Shown here: one piece after another, positions 24,403 to 33,382 of the stretch | Layout of the letters: each line of letters opens with the position of its first letter | How positions within the stretch are numbered: position 1 is the first letter of the stretch | Origin: Rhodobiaceae bacterium | GTDB taxonomy: Bacteria > Pseudomonadota > Alphaproteobacteria > Parvibaculales > Parvibaculaceae | Direction: 5' to 3' | DNA length: 64,000 nt | Assembly (NCBI GenBank): GCA_021404525.1 | Contig: JAAWWE010000006.1 | Span: forward strand, 124,001-188,000 | The notes under the pieces: model-generated | Told to the model about the DNA's origin: nothing | The model's database searches: none | What the model saw: the letters and a program-made list of their open reading frames with translations, nothing else | Made by a program: the position numbers and the translations under genes

Positions 24403-24444
24403 GCTCTTTTATATGGAGGACTTAGAGCGCGGGAAAGACGCCCC

Positions 24445-25134
24445 TCACGAACAGCCTTCCACCCAATGCACTTCCGGCGGGCGGCCAACGCGGAATGCGG
24501 TGACAGCGCCTTCGTCGGTTTCAAAGACAAGGCCCTTCGTGTCCGACAGCGTCACAATATAGTCTGTGCCCACACCATATTTATTGGGCTCGGTCGTGAC
24601 CTTGTCGCCCCAGGCCGCTTTAATGTCGCCAACCGGGCTGCCAAGGCCGATGCCATTCGGCAGCGACGGGCCGGTGATCACCCCTTCCGGCCCCATGCTG
24701 CTCACATCAAGCCGCGCCGCGTCTCCCTCCACAATCATGAGATAGAGCGGGCCCGCCGGATGATCGAAACGCACATAATGGCATTCCGGGTTGATCGGAC
24801 CAGACGCGGCAATCTCCGGATCGCTCAAGTCCACCGCCTCGCCAATCACGTAGGGCCCGTAGCCCACTTCGGTGAACGGCCGCACGGGTTTTTCTGGCTG
24901 AATGGGAGCTGCTTCAAACGTCCCGCTACGGGGCCGCGGGGTCGCGGGCGTCAGAAAATCAGAAGGCGGTGGCAGCGCCGTGCCCTTCTCAATATCCGGG
25001 GAGCCACCCACGTCCGGCGAGAGGTCAATCCCGTCAATGGCGCCAAAGGCTGTGCTCGTCCCCAGAGCTCCGCAGATGACGAGCACCAAAAGGATGCACC
25101 CGTCTACCAAACCCAAACCACGAAACCGACTCAT
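24445..25134 (-). CDS. exported protein of unknown function
   Basis: A 229-residue protein whose N-terminus (from MSRFRGLGLVDGC) is a long hydrophobic signal or anchor helix, about residues 9-31. A Pro-rich linker follows, then a beta-rich domain of about 130 residues ending in EGCS. The repeated pattern GIGLGSPVGDIKAAWGDK... DTKGLVFETDEGAVTAFRVGR is seen in several exported proteobacterial proteins that I cannot name. I prefer the ATG at 25134; the frame is open further upstream. It diverges from another small exported protein gene 101 bp away, so the two may share regulation. Function unknown. Confidence 0.65.
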   Translation of the reverse strand: MSRFRGLGLVDGCILLVLVICGALGTSTAFGAIDGIDLSPDVGGSPDIEKGTALPPPSDFLTPATPRPRSGTFEAAPIQPEKPVRPFTEVGYGPYVIGEAVDLSDPEIAASGPINPECHYVRFDHPAGPLYLMIVEGDAARLDVSSMGPEGVITGPSLPNGIGLGSPVGDIKAAWGDKVTTEPNKYGVGTDYIVTLSDTKGLVFETDEGAVTAFRVGRPPEVHWVEGCS

Positions 25135-25235
25135 GACCACCAACTCCCAGAACAAATACCAGGCGGCCAGTGTGACCTCTATTAACCAAAGAAGAAAGGA
25201 CGGAAACATGGCCCGGGTCCTGCATCTCCCCTGCT

Positions 25236-25595
25236 ATGAGCCCCCGAATCTGGTCCATATTGGCACCGATTGCCGCCCTCCTGTGCCTTACCGGGACAGG
25301 TCACGCCCTGCCGCAGGTGGAACTGCGTGGGGCGAACTCTGAATTGACCCAGATCGGGATTGAGCCCCGCCTGCCCGCCTCGCAGTTTCTGACGCCGAGT
25401 GAGGGCCTGAGAGCCACAGTGCCCGCTGCCACTAAGGCCGAAATTGAGGCCGCCGGCGACGCCCTTGTTCAGAAATATGCACCCATCCGCGAAAAAGGTG
25501 TCCGCCTACATCTGGATCTCTATACCGACCGCGCGGAGCAGACCGGCAAGCTGGAAGACGTCGCTGTCACCGCCAATTACACGGTGAGTTGGTAG
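25236..25595 (+). CDS. small exported protein, unknown function
   Basis: A 119-residue protein with a clear signal peptide (about 1-24, ending GTGHA|L). The mature part of about 95 residues is mostly polar and ends in a predicted beta-strand (VRLHLDLYTDR...LEDVAVTANYTVSW). No known domain is recognised and there are no cysteines in the mature part. It diverges from the exported protein gene at 24445-25134, and both may be periplasmic partners. The ATG has no strong ribosome binding site. Confidence 0.6.
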   Translation: MSPRIWSILAPIAALLCLTGTGHALPQVELRGANSELTQIGIEPRLPASQFLTPSEGLRATVPAATKAEIEAAGDALVQKYAPIREKGVRLHLDLYTDRAEQTGKLEDVAVTANYTVSW

Positions 25596-25686
25596 ACGTC
25601 AAAAACAGGCCTAATTTCCGGGGCAAACCGCCGCACCCCGCCTCTGGTTTTGCTTTCTGTTAATGCCATCCATCTAATCTTGAGGG

Positions 25687-26298
25687 ATGGGTGCGCATCA
25701 AGACAACAACCCGGCGCTGCAATCGCCAAAATCCGTCGGCTTTGCTGATCTCTGGTACGACGCGCGGGCCACCGCAAAAACCACCATTCCATCAAAGATC
25801 GATCTGCCGTTGCCGCGGCTGGTGCCTTTCATGTCTCACATCGCCATGCTGAAACACGAGCCCGACGGCCGCGCCCGCTACACGCTGTTCGGCACCGGCC
25901 TTGCCGCCGCCTTCGGTCAGGACCTCACCGGTCAATATGCAGACACGCCCATGAATGAAGAAGCCCGCGCCAAACTGGAAACGGTGATCGCTGCCTTCTA
26001 TGAGGAGCATGGCCGCGATGCCCTCTTCGGCCGCTGGACCATGTCCAAAGCCCGCACCTCAACCGGTCGGCTCATCGAGTTTGAAAATCTGGCGCTCCCC
26101 TATCGGGAGGCAAGCGACAACAGCATTCGCTATATCGCCCATGCCATCACCCTCACCACGCTCGACTATGGCGAGGGCATGGTGGAACGCTTTCCTGATA
26201 CAGCAACGCGCATGTTCAATGCGGAAACGGATCGCCCAACCTGGCTCGAACAGGACCCGGCCTCTGCCGCTCTTATCACCGAATCAAACGTCGCCTGA
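25687..26298 (+). CDS. PAS-domain protein (PAS_5 / DUF1488-like group)
   Basis: A 203-residue cytoplasmic protein. The middle (about 20-150) looks like the alphaproteobacterial PAS_5 domain: FADLWYDARATAKTTIPSKIDLPLPRLVPFMSHIAML, then RARYTLFGTGLAAAFGQDLTGQYAD, then a strand set ending LPYREASDNSIRYIAHAI. There is no output domain, so it may sense a small ligand and work through a partner protein. It is monocistronic, with a gap of 55 bp before the next gene. Many such single-PAS proteins occur in alphaproteobacteria with no known role. Confidence 0.75.
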   Translation: MGAHQDNNPALQSPKSVGFADLWYDARATAKTTIPSKIDLPLPRLVPFMSHIAMLKHEPDGRARYTLFGTGLAAAFGQDLTGQYADTPMNEEARAKLETVIAAFYEEHGRDALFGRWTMSKARTSTGRLIEFENLALPYREASDNSIRYIAHAITLTTLDYGEGMVERFPDTATRMFNAETDRPTWLEQDPASAALITESNVA

Positions 26299-26353
26299 AG
26301 ACGGGGTTGCTTAAAAACTGGCTCCGCTCTGCTGAACCCCCTACAAAGAGGGC

Positions 26354-26893
26354 ATGGCAGATCACGCACTTCTTATCGGCACCACGGGCATGCTAGCCCC
26401 GGTCGCCCGGCAGATTGTTGGCGAAAGCCAGCACGCCACCCTTTGCGCCCGCAGCGCGAGCAAGTTCTCCTTTGGCGAAAGCTTTCTCGACGACAAGGTC
26501 ATGAAACTCCCGCTGGACTATAATGACGAAGCGCATTTCCTCGACACGCTCCGTGTGCGCGGCCCTGTAGATCTGGCGCTCACCTGGCTCCACCCCGAAG
26601 CCCATGACCTGCGCAACGGGATCGCTGACTGTGTGATCCCCGGCGGGAAGATCATTGAGATCATGGGCTCCGCCTCCGGCAAGCCCGACGGCTTTGCCGA
26701 TCAACGGTTGGAAGCCATGCAGGCCCATAGCGGCAAAACCTATCGTCAGGTAATCCTCGGCTTTGTTGTCGAAGATGACAGCTCCCGATGGCTCACCCAT
26801 GACGAAATCTGCGACGCGACGCTCCGCGCCTATCGCGGGTTTGACACCCGCACCATTGCCGGAACATTGGAACCCTGGGAGAAGCGACCATGA
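26354..26893 (+). CDS. Rossmann-fold SDR-like protein
   Basis: A 179-residue protein with an N-terminal dinucleotide-binding strand-loop (ALLIGTTGMLAPVARQI), short for a dehydrogenase. The usual SDR YxxxK catalytic pair is not evident. The C-terminal segment GKTYRQVILGFVVEDDSSRWLTHDEIC resembles the compact SDR-like proteins found in Bacilli and proteobacteria. It overlaps the following DUF1176 gene by 4 bp (ATGA), so the two are translationally coupled. It could bind NAD(P) or be a degenerate regulatory member; no substrate can be inferred. Confidence 0.7.
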   Translation: MADHALLIGTTGMLAPVARQIVGESQHATLCARSASKFSFGESFLDDKVMKLPLDYNDEAHFLDTLRVRGPVDLALTWLHPEAHDLRNGIADCVIPGGKIIEIMGSASGKPDGFADQRLEAMQAHSGKTYRQVILGFVVEDDSSRWLTHDEICDATLRAYRGFDTRTIAGTLEPWEKRP

Positions 26894-27975
26894 AGTACCT
26901 TCTAACCGCGGCGCTCGTGCTGTTCACGAGCCCCGCCTTTGCAGATTTCACCCAAACACCGATGGCGCCACCGCCACAAGAAATTATAGACCGCGTACTG
27001 GAGGATCCCGACTGCTTCCTGCCCGAGGACCTCGAAACAAACGATATGTGGACCGGCGCAACGCTCGACGCCAATACCCGTATCCATTTCATCCCCTGCC
27101 AGCTCGCCGCCTACAATATGGCCGTGAAAGTGCTTCTGGAGCGCCGCGATGACGAAAGCGATATCTCCACCTGGGACACCCTCAGTTTCGCGCACTACAG
27201 CGACGAACTCGGCTGGTCCGCGTCTGACACGCTAACCAATGCGGATATCGATGCCGACGCAGGTCGCCTTACCGAATTTGTTAAAGGCCGTGGTGTCGGT
27301 GATTGCGGATCGGTTGGCACCTGGATCTGGACCGGCTACACGTTCGCCATGACGGAATATGCCTATGAGGGCGAATGCAAGGGCAGACTTCCGGAAGAAT
27401 GGCCTGTGATTTTCACACGAACCTCAGCGCCGGACTCCGCAAGAACGCCCGACACATTGATCGACAACCCGGACGCACAAACAGACGGGGCGGACTGCTC
27501 CGTCGCGCCTTTCTGTGAGGATCGCGCCTATTTCAAGGACTTCCTCGTTGCCTGTCGTCAGCATCGACAGGATGGCTCGCGCTACTGCTCCGCGAATACC
27601 TATGTACACAACACGAGTGCCCCTGCGGGGTTTGACTACCAGCTGCGCGTGTCGCGGGAACGCAGCGGTGCGCCGTTGCGCATCTCGATGATTGCGGTCT
27701 TCAACATGATGAGCAGAAAAGACACGGTGGACGTCCATGTCGATGGCATCCGCCAGATCCTGCTGGCACCGGATGAGATCGAAACACCTGAGTCCATCAA
27801 TGACTATTTCATCGGACCACAAGACCTCACCGATCATCTCATAGAGGCCATGAAATCTGGTTCGGACATTCGCTTCGACTACACAAACGAAGCCGGCGAA
27901 GACGCGTCTGCGCAATTCTCCCTGTCAGGCCTGACGGCCTCGCTTCTGTGGATGCGGGAATACGGCGGACAATAA
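26890..27975 (+). CDS. exported DUF1176 protein with IalB-like C-terminal half
   Basis: A 361-residue periplasmic protein with a signal peptide (about 1-19, ending SPAFA|D). The first half matches DUF1176: CFLPED, HFIPCQLAAYN, and the hallmark KGRGVGDCGSVGTWIWTGYTF followed by a late Cys and EEWPVIFTR. The second half (about 215-360) has the pattern of invasion-associated locus B proteins: FLVACRQ, a pair of cysteines, a basic strand, VDVHVDGIRQILL, and a final LSGLTASLLWM. Such a fusion is unusual. It overlaps the SDR-like gene upstream by 4 bp. Function unknown; both families are exported stress- or host-related proteins. Confidence 0.75.
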   Translation: MKYLLTAALVLFTSPAFADFTQTPMAPPPQEIIDRVLEDPDCFLPEDLETNDMWTGATLDANTRIHFIPCQLAAYNMAVKVLLERRDDESDISTWDTLSFAHYSDELGWSASDTLTNADIDADAGRLTEFVKGRGVGDCGSVGTWIWTGYTFAMTEYAYEGECKGRLPEEWPVIFTRTSAPDSARTPDTLIDNPDAQTDGADCSVAPFCEDRAYFKDFLVACRQHRQDGSRYCSANTYVHNTSAPAGFDYQLRVSRERSGAPLRISMIAVFNMMSRKDTVDVHVDGIRQILLAPDEIETPESINDYFIGPQDLTDHLIEAMKSGSDIRFDYTNEAGEDASAQFSLSGLTASLLWMREYGGQ

Positions 27976-28046
27976 GCTCACGAAGCTGTGCATGGACGGG
28001 TAGCCTCGGACCTCTATCCTGAAGAAACTTATCTCAGGGGCAGATC

Positions 28047-28586
28047 ATGCGCGCACTCACACTTATCGTAGCCATCCTCACAATTTTTGTGACACCCAGC
28101 CTTGCTGAAGAGGAAGCACCCGCCCGCGAGGGCACCATGTCCCTTAAGCACATGCACACAATCCTCGAACGGTTGGACGGGGATCTGCAAAATCAAAACG
28201 GGAGCTGGCAGCTCACCATCGCCGATGTGCCGGTCGTAATTGTCACCGATGAAACAAACAACCGGATGCGCATCCTCATCGCCATCCGCAAGGCAGATAC
28301 GCTGACCGAAGAAGATCTCATCCGTATCATGCAGGCGAATTTCGACAGTGCGCTTGATGCACGCTACGCCATTGCAAAAGGCATCCTCTGGAGCACCTTC
28401 ATTCATCCCTTAAGCACACTGCACGACCGACAGCTTATTGAAGCCATAGGGCAGACGGTAAATCTTGCCAGCACCTATGGCTCAAGCTACTCGTCCGGCC
28501 TCCTCCTCTTTGGCGGCGGCGACAGCGGTGCCATTCAGCAACGCGAACTCATCGACAAATTGCTGAAACAAGGCCAGCCGACCTAA
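28047..28586 (+). CDS. exported YbjN-like protein
   Basis: A 179-residue protein with a signal peptide (about 1-20, ending SLAEE). The domain (about 30-150) has the YbjN / type III chaperone-like alpha-beta pattern: a helix HTILERLDGDLQ, strands ending VVIVTDETNNRMRILIAI, then a long helix LTEEDLIRIMQANFDSALDARYAI. This fold usually works inside the cell, so export is notable. It ends in a Ser/Gly-rich stretch (GSSYSSGLLLFGGGDSG). It is separate from the cytoplasmic YbjN protein at 42.9-43.5 kb. The gap to the DUF1176 gene is 71 bp, so co-transcription is possible. Role unknown. Confidence 0.7.
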   Translation: MRALTLIVAILTIFVTPSLAEEEAPAREGTMSLKHMHTILERLDGDLQNQNGSWQLTIADVPVVIVTDETNNRMRILIAIRKADTLTEEDLIRIMQANFDSALDARYAIAKGILWSTFIHPLSTLHDRQLIEAIGQTVNLASTYGSSYSSGLLLFGGGDSGAIQQRELIDKLLKQGQPT

Positions 28587-28590
28587 GCCG

Positions 28591-28998
28591 TCAGCTCAGG
28601 AGGTATTGGCCGACATCTTTGACGTCGAAAATGAGCGAGATCCAAAGGGTGGCCAGCGCCAGCACATACCACACGCCGTAGACGCTCTTCACCTCGATCT
28701 GAGAGAAACGCCGCGCCATGTATATCGCGACCGGCGTCCAAAGGATGAGATGGGTGATGCCCCACAAATTGTTCCAGCCGACTGCATAACCGATCAAAAA
28801 CGTCGCGGGAATTGTCAAAAACATTGCCAGAAGAAGCCACCGAGCTTCCACGCCGACGAAAGCAAAAATGAGGGAACCGAGAAACAAGACGATCCCCATC
28901 CAATTCATCCACCACTGCACCCACAATGGAAGAGCTGAAATATAGGCATCTTGAGATGCCTGAAGATCTCCGAGAATTGTCACTAAGTCGCTGAACAT
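28591..28998 (-). CDS. four-helix membrane protein, unknown function
   Basis: A 135-residue membrane protein with about four transmembrane helices (roughly 30-50, 53-72, 77-95 and 107-124) and tryptophan-rich helix ends (PLWVQWWMNWMG). The ATG at 28998 is preferred because AGGGAGGGG lies just upstream. It is convergent with the exported YbjN-like gene 4 bp away. I do not recognise a family. Similar small Trp-rich membrane proteins occur widely in marine proteobacteria. Confidence 0.7.
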   Translation of the reverse strand: MFSDLVTILGDLQASQDAYISALPLWVQWWMNWMGIVLFLGSLIFAFVGVEARWLLLAMFLTIPATFLIGYAVGWNNLWGITHLILWTPVAIYMARRFSQIEVKSVYGVWYVLALATLWISLIFDVKDVGQYLLS

Positions 28999-29106
28999 GG
29001 GGTCCCCCTCCCTCACCTTGATTGGTTCTTGTTATTGATGACTATTGTTGAACCTTTGTATCCAGCCTGCATCTGACAATCTCGTGAGACAAGAAGAAAG
29101 AACACC

Positions 29107-29610
29107 ATGCCTTCCAAAAGCACCGAGAAAGCCTACCTATCGCACCCGGAATGGGTGAAGGGGTCCTGTGGCTGCGGCATTGTTCAGTTCGAAATCAAAT
29201 ATCCTGCACGCTGGGCCTATCACGACCATTCCACAGCAACCCGAACTGTTATGGGCACGGCCTCTGTCACCTATGTCGGCTCCTGGCGTAAGAGGTTCAG
29301 ACTTACGGGCGGTGAAGAGGCCGTTACGGACTACAGGGACGACGAAAAGGGCATCACGCGCCGCTTTTGTATCGAATGCGGCACCCCCATCGCTTACGAG
29401 CGCGACGCATCCCCACACATGATCAACACGCCGCGCGGCCTGTTTAGCGAGAGCGTTGGGCGCGAGCCCCGCTACCATGTGCGAATGGGCGAAATGCCTG
29501 ACTGGGCCTACACTGGAGAACAGGTCAACCCGCTGAAGAACTATCCAACTGTCCTCTATGAACGCCCGCGCAAAACCAAAAAGCGTAAGGCGCCAGACGA
29601 AATGTTCTAG
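29107..29610 (+). CDS. GFA/CENP-V fold protein lacking the second cysteine set
   Basis: A 167-residue protein of the glutathione-dependent formaldehyde-activating (GFA) fold. The first site CGCG (about 21-24) and the last FCIECGTPIAYE are the structural zinc cysteines. In active members a C-H-C-x2-C motif at the second zinc site follows the first strand; here the matching stretch reads YHDHSTATR, with no cysteine. The enzyme is therefore unlikely to act on glutathione adducts in the usual way, and may be a binding or repurposed paralogue. The C-terminal tail is basic (RPRKTKKRK). It is convergent with the Kef-type gene 15 bp away. Confidence 0.8.
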   Translation: MPSKSTEKAYLSHPEWVKGSCGCGIVQFEIKYPARWAYHDHSTATRTVMGTASVTYVGSWRKRFRLTGGEEAVTDYRDDEKGITRRFCIECGTPIAYERDASPHMINTPRGLFSESVGREPRYHVRMGEMPDWAYTGEQVNPLKNYPTVLYERPRKTKKRKAPDEMF

Positions 29611-29625
29611 ATCGCCATAAGAACG

Positions 29626-31380
29626 CTATGCCTGCTCAACATCCGGATTGACCCTGGCATAACCTTCTTCGCGAACGCGGTCCATATGAGGCACGATCGC
29701 TTCATGAGGCGTGCCAAGCGAGTGCAACACATCTGACGCTAACTGCAATGAAGCCTCCAACGTCTCAGGGACAATCCCGGTCGCCCCAAGCTTCATAAGT
29801 TCCTGTGAATGGGTCAGATCATGAGCGCGCACAAAGACGGGCAGTTTTGGCCACTTGGCGCGCACTGACGCAACACCCTTGGTACTTGCGGCATAGTCGT
29901 TCAGTGTAATGACAATAGCGGCGGCCCGATCTGCCCCCACCCGCTCAAGCACATCGTGTCGGGCGGCATCACCATAGAATACGGGCTCGCCGCTTTTTCG
30001 GGCTTCCTGCGCCCGTGCAACACTCATATCAAGCGCCACAAAAGGAACCATCTGCTCAGACAGAAGCCTCGCAACCGTTCGGCCGACCCGACCATATCCG
30101 GCAATGATGACATGGCCGCTGAGGTCATCGTCAATCGCAGACACCTCAACTTCTTTTTCGACGCGGTAGCGACGCGCAATAAGAGCGGAAACACCATTCC
30201 CAGCAATCATGAGTAGCGGTGTCAACGCCATGGAGACACCAGCGACAATCAGCATGTATTGCGCAACGTCGCGATCAAGCACACCCCCCGCCATGGCGCC
30301 ACCAATGATCACAAATGCAAACTCACCACCCGCACTTAGCAGCAGGCCGGTCCGCACTGCCTGACTGGCCGTGACGCCAAACGCGACCGTCAGCGATGAG
30401 ATCATGATCGCTTTGATACCAATCAGACCAACCACGCCCAGAAAAATCTCATAGGGCATGGCCTGCATGATCGCGAAATCGAGGCCCATACCAACGCTGA
30501 TGAAGAAGAGACCAAGCAAGAGGCCCTTAAACGGCTGAATATCAATTTCGATCTGCGGACGGAATTCAGTCTCCGATAGCACCAGTCCCGCAAGGAACGC
30601 TCCAAGGGCCATGGACAGGCCGGACTGCCCCGTCGCCCACGCCGTGCTGAGCACAGCAAGAAGGGTGAGGGCCATGAAGAGCTCAGGCGACCGCGCCCAG
30701 GTCACCAAGCGGAACAGGTACCGAAGCGCATAGCGGCCTACGATGAGGATAAAGGCAATCGCCGCCACTGCCTGCAAGACAGCGATCCCGATCAGTTTCG
30801 CGAGATCAAGCGGCCCTTCGGCCCCGCCGTTGGAGAGAATCGCCACCAGCATGATGAGCGGAACAACCGCCAGATCCTGAAAGAGCAGGATTGAAAAAGT
30901 CCGGCGCCCCATGGGCGTTGCAAATTCGCTCCGTTCGATCAACACCTGCGTAACGATCGCAGTTGACGAAAGCGCCAGGGCAAACCCAATAACCACCGAC
31001 GCTTCAATAGAATTGCCCCACATATTGGCAAAGAGAGCAAGCACGGAGCCGCAGATCAGGACCTGCAGCCCGCCCAGTCCAAAAATCAGGCGCCGCATCG
31101 CAAGCAGCCGTTCGAACGGCAATTCAAGGCCAATGGTAAACAGAAGGAAAACAACACCAAGTTCGGCCAGCCGGGCGACCCCTTCAGTATCGGCAATCAC
31201 CGCCAGACCAAAGGGGCCAATCAGCGCCCCAGCGGCCAGATACCCCAATACAGGACTGGCTCTCATCCATTGGAACAAGGGCACAATCAGGACCGACGCG
31301 ACCAGAAAAACAACAATCTCCCTCAGGTAGGGAATGACCTCCGTATGCCCCGCACCCGCATCCACCAGCCATATCTCCAT
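29626..31380 (-). CDS. Kef-type potassium/proton antiporter (CPA2) with TrkA-N domain
   Basis: A 584-residue protein with a CPA2 membrane domain of about 12 helices (about 15-400), including PVLGYLAAGALIGPFGL, ALSSTAIVTQVL and FFISVGMGLDF, and a cytoplasmic TrkA-N/RCK Rossmann domain (about 415-540, HVIIAGYGRVGRTVARLL). These pumps export potassium for protons, often under electrophile stress. The short C-terminal tail after the RCK fold contains PHMDRVREEGY. ATG 31380 is preferred; a GTG 33 bases upstream is possible. It diverges from the CaCA exchanger. Confidence 0.92.
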   Translation of the reverse strand: MEIWLVDAGAGHTEVIPYLREIVVFLVASVLIVPLFQWMRASPVLGYLAAGALIGPFGLAVIADTEGVARLAELGVVFLLFTIGLELPFERLLAMRRLIFGLGGLQVLICGSVLALFANMWGNSIEASVVIGFALALSSTAIVTQVLIERSEFATPMGRRTFSILLFQDLAVVPLIMLVAILSNGGAEGPLDLAKLIGIAVLQAVAAIAFILIVGRYALRYLFRLVTWARSPELFMALTLLAVLSTAWATGQSGLSMALGAFLAGLVLSETEFRPQIEIDIQPFKGLLLGLFFISVGMGLDFAIMQAMPYEIFLGVVGLIGIKAIMISSLTVAFGVTASQAVRTGLLLSAGGEFAFVIIGGAMAGGVLDRDVAQYMLIVAGVSMALTPLLMIAGNGVSALIARRYRVEKEVEVSAIDDDLSGHVIIAGYGRVGRTVARLLSEQMVPFVALDMSVARAQEARKSGEPVFYGDAARHDVLERVGADRAAAIVITLNDYAASTKGVASVRAKWPKLPVFVRAHDLTHSQELMKLGATGIVPETLEASLQLASDVLHSLGTPHEAIVPHMDRVREEGYARVNPDVEQA

Positions 31381-31586
31381 CACTATCGCGTGTTGCGGGC
31401 ATGCCACGCACACGTCAGCTCAATTTGAGCGGTTTTACTTCAGCCGGAAGGCCCCTATATATGGAGGATAGGGGATCGACGTTAAGAAAGAAAATAAATG
31501 ACCGCCGACGGGAGTTTTACCGCCACAGGGCAACCTTTGACCGATTTTATGCTCACCCGCGATCTCTTCTGCTGGAGCGGCTTCGC

Positions 31587-32576
31587 ATGATGTACCTGTC
31601 GCTGATCAGCGGTTTTGTCATTCTGCTGTTTTGTGGCGACCTATTGGTTCGAGGTGCAGTCTCGCTCGCGCTGAAGCTCGGCATACCATCAATGCTCATT
31701 GGGTTGACGGTTGTCGCCTTTGGAACCTCTGCACCTGAGCTCGTCGTCTCCATCAGAGCAGCCCTTACCGGTGTGAGCGGTATCGCCATCGGGAATGTTG
31801 TTGGATCCAACATCGCCAATGTCTTGCTCGTCCTGGGCGTGCCTGCGCTGATCTACCCCACCCTGTGCGATCAGGTATCCGTCCGGCGCAACACCATCTT
31901 CATGGTGTCTGCGACGCTGATATTTATCTTTCTCTGTCTGTTTGGCCAGCTCGTCTTCTGGCAGGGTTTGATCCTCTTTACACTCGTCCTATTGTTCCTG
32001 GCCTATGTCGCAACGCACGCTGTGAACACAGCCAATGGATCTGGCACATCTGCCATCGAAGAAGAATTCGAACTTCCAGACGAAAGCTCTGGCCTCCCTC
32101 AAAACCCCATCATGATTGCGCTCTTTCTGGCAGCAGGCGTGCTGGGGCTGCCGCTTGGGGCCCATTTCATTGTTGATGGTGGCACAGAGATCGCACGAGC
32201 CTTCGGTGTCTCAGACAGTGCCATCGGCCTGTCACTGATTGCTTTTGGCACCTCCTTGCCTGAGCTCGCTACCACAGTCATCGCAGCGCTCCGTCGGCAG
32301 GCCGATATCGCCGTCGGCAATGTGCTTGGTTCCAATCTTTTCAATATTCTGGGTGTCATGGGCATCACCGCCATGGTTGCGCCGATTGATGTGCCCTCAG
32401 CCTTCATCTGGTTCGATCTCTGGGTCATGCTGATCGCCGCCTTGCTGGTGGTGCCATTCGCCATGTCGCGCGGCACCATTACCCGCTCAGCCGGCGCCTT
32501 TTTCCTGATTGGCTATGTGGCCTATCTCTATTTCCTCTTTGTTGCGGATCGTGCTGCGACAATGCACGCTGTCTAA
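31587..32576 (+). CDS. calcium/sodium antiporter, CaCA family (YrbG-like)
   Basis: A 329-residue membrane protein with two alpha-repeats: LTVVAFGTSAPELVVSI ... GNVVGSNIANVLLVLG, and SLIAFGTSLPELATTVI ... GNVLGSNLFNILGVMG. The Gly-Thr-Ser-x-Pro-Glu and Gly-Ser-Asn residues form the ion sites. Between them lies an acidic loop (EEEFELPDES). The ATG at 31587 is followed by a second ATG, and GGAG lies nine bases upstream; an open frame 186 bases further upstream is treated as non-coding. Divergent from the Kef-type gene, so two ion exchangers share a 200-bp promoter region. Ten bp separate it from the SDR gene. Confidence 0.92.
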   Translation: MMYLSLISGFVILLFCGDLLVRGAVSLALKLGIPSMLIGLTVVAFGTSAPELVVSIRAALTGVSGIAIGNVVGSNIANVLLVLGVPALIYPTLCDQVSVRRNTIFMVSATLIFIFLCLFGQLVFWQGLILFTLVLLFLAYVATHAVNTANGSGTSAIEEEFELPDESSGLPQNPIMIALFLAAGVLGLPLGAHFIVDGGTEIARAFGVSDSAIGLSLIAFGTSLPELATTVIAALRRQADIAVGNVLGSNLFNILGVMGITAMVAPIDVPSAFIWFDLWVMLIAALLVVPFAMSRGTITRSAGAFFLIGYVAYLYFLFVADRAATMHAV

Positions 32577-32585
32577 GTTGCCAAG

Positions 32586-33350
32586 ATGACCGATCCCTCT
32601 GCGAGAAATGTGCTTATCACCGGCGGCGCGAAACGCATCGGGCGGGCCATAGCTCTTGGACTAGCCACCGATGGCTGGGGTGTCGCCGTTCACCATCGGA
32701 GTTCACCTGACGCAGCTGAAGAGACCGTTCAACAGATTGTAGACGCAGGAGGACGTGCTCACGCCGTTCAAGCAGATCTGGTGGAGGTGAGCTCCCTCTC
32801 CCCACTGATCGACGAAGCCGCTGCGAAACTGGGTCCCCTGACAGCACTCATCAATAACGCCTCCCTTTTTGCAGACGATGATCTGGACAGCCTGACGCCC
32901 GAAAGCTGGGCTGCCCATATGGACACAAACCTGCGGGCCCCCTTATTTCTAGCCCAGGCCTTTGCCCGACAGCTGCCAGAGAGCAGCGCCGGCAACATCA
33001 TCAACATCATCGATCAGCGTGTCTGGCGCCTGACCCCCCGTTTCCTCTCCTACACGGCCTCCAAAGCCGGTTTGTGGACGCTGACACAAACGCTGGCCCA
33101 GGCGCTCGCCCCAAAGATCAGGGTCAATGGGATAGGTCCTGGCCCCACCCTTTCCAACGACCGCCAATCCAACGCGGATTTCGAAGCCCAGGCAGCCTCG
33201 ACACTGTTGCAGCGCCAGATTTCAACAGAAGAAATATGCACAGCCGTCAGATTTATCCTTGCAAGCCCCGCTATGACAGGCCAAATGATCGCTCTTGATA
33301 GCGGTCAGCATCTCGCCTGGGAAACCCCTGACGCCGTCGGACCTGAATAA
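32586..33350 (+). CDS. short-chain dehydrogenase, probable pteridine reductase
   Basis: A 254-residue classical SDR. The NADP-binding loop is TGGAKRIGRAIA, NNAS is at about 90, and the catalytic YTASKAG is present. The C-terminal sequence NGIGPGPTLSND is in the usual place. TGGAKRIG is common in pteridine reductases such as FolM. The downstream folB gene, 33 bp away, supports a folate role: reduction of dihydromonapterin or dihydrofolate. Catalytic residues look complete. An unrelated oxidoreductase role cannot be excluded. Confidence 0.85.
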   Translation: MTDPSARNVLITGGAKRIGRAIALGLATDGWGVAVHHRSSPDAAEETVQQIVDAGGRAHAVQADLVEVSSLSPLIDEAAAKLGPLTALINNASLFADDDLDSLTPESWAAHMDTNLRAPLFLAQAFARQLPESSAGNIINIIDQRVWRLTPRFLSYTASKAGLWTLTQTLAQALAPKIRVNGIGPGPTLSNDRQSNADFEAQAASTLLQRQISTEEICTAVRFILASPAMTGQMIALDSGQHLAWETPDAVGPE

Positions 33351-33382
33351 CGTCGTAGAGTGCGAACAAGGAACCAAATTCC

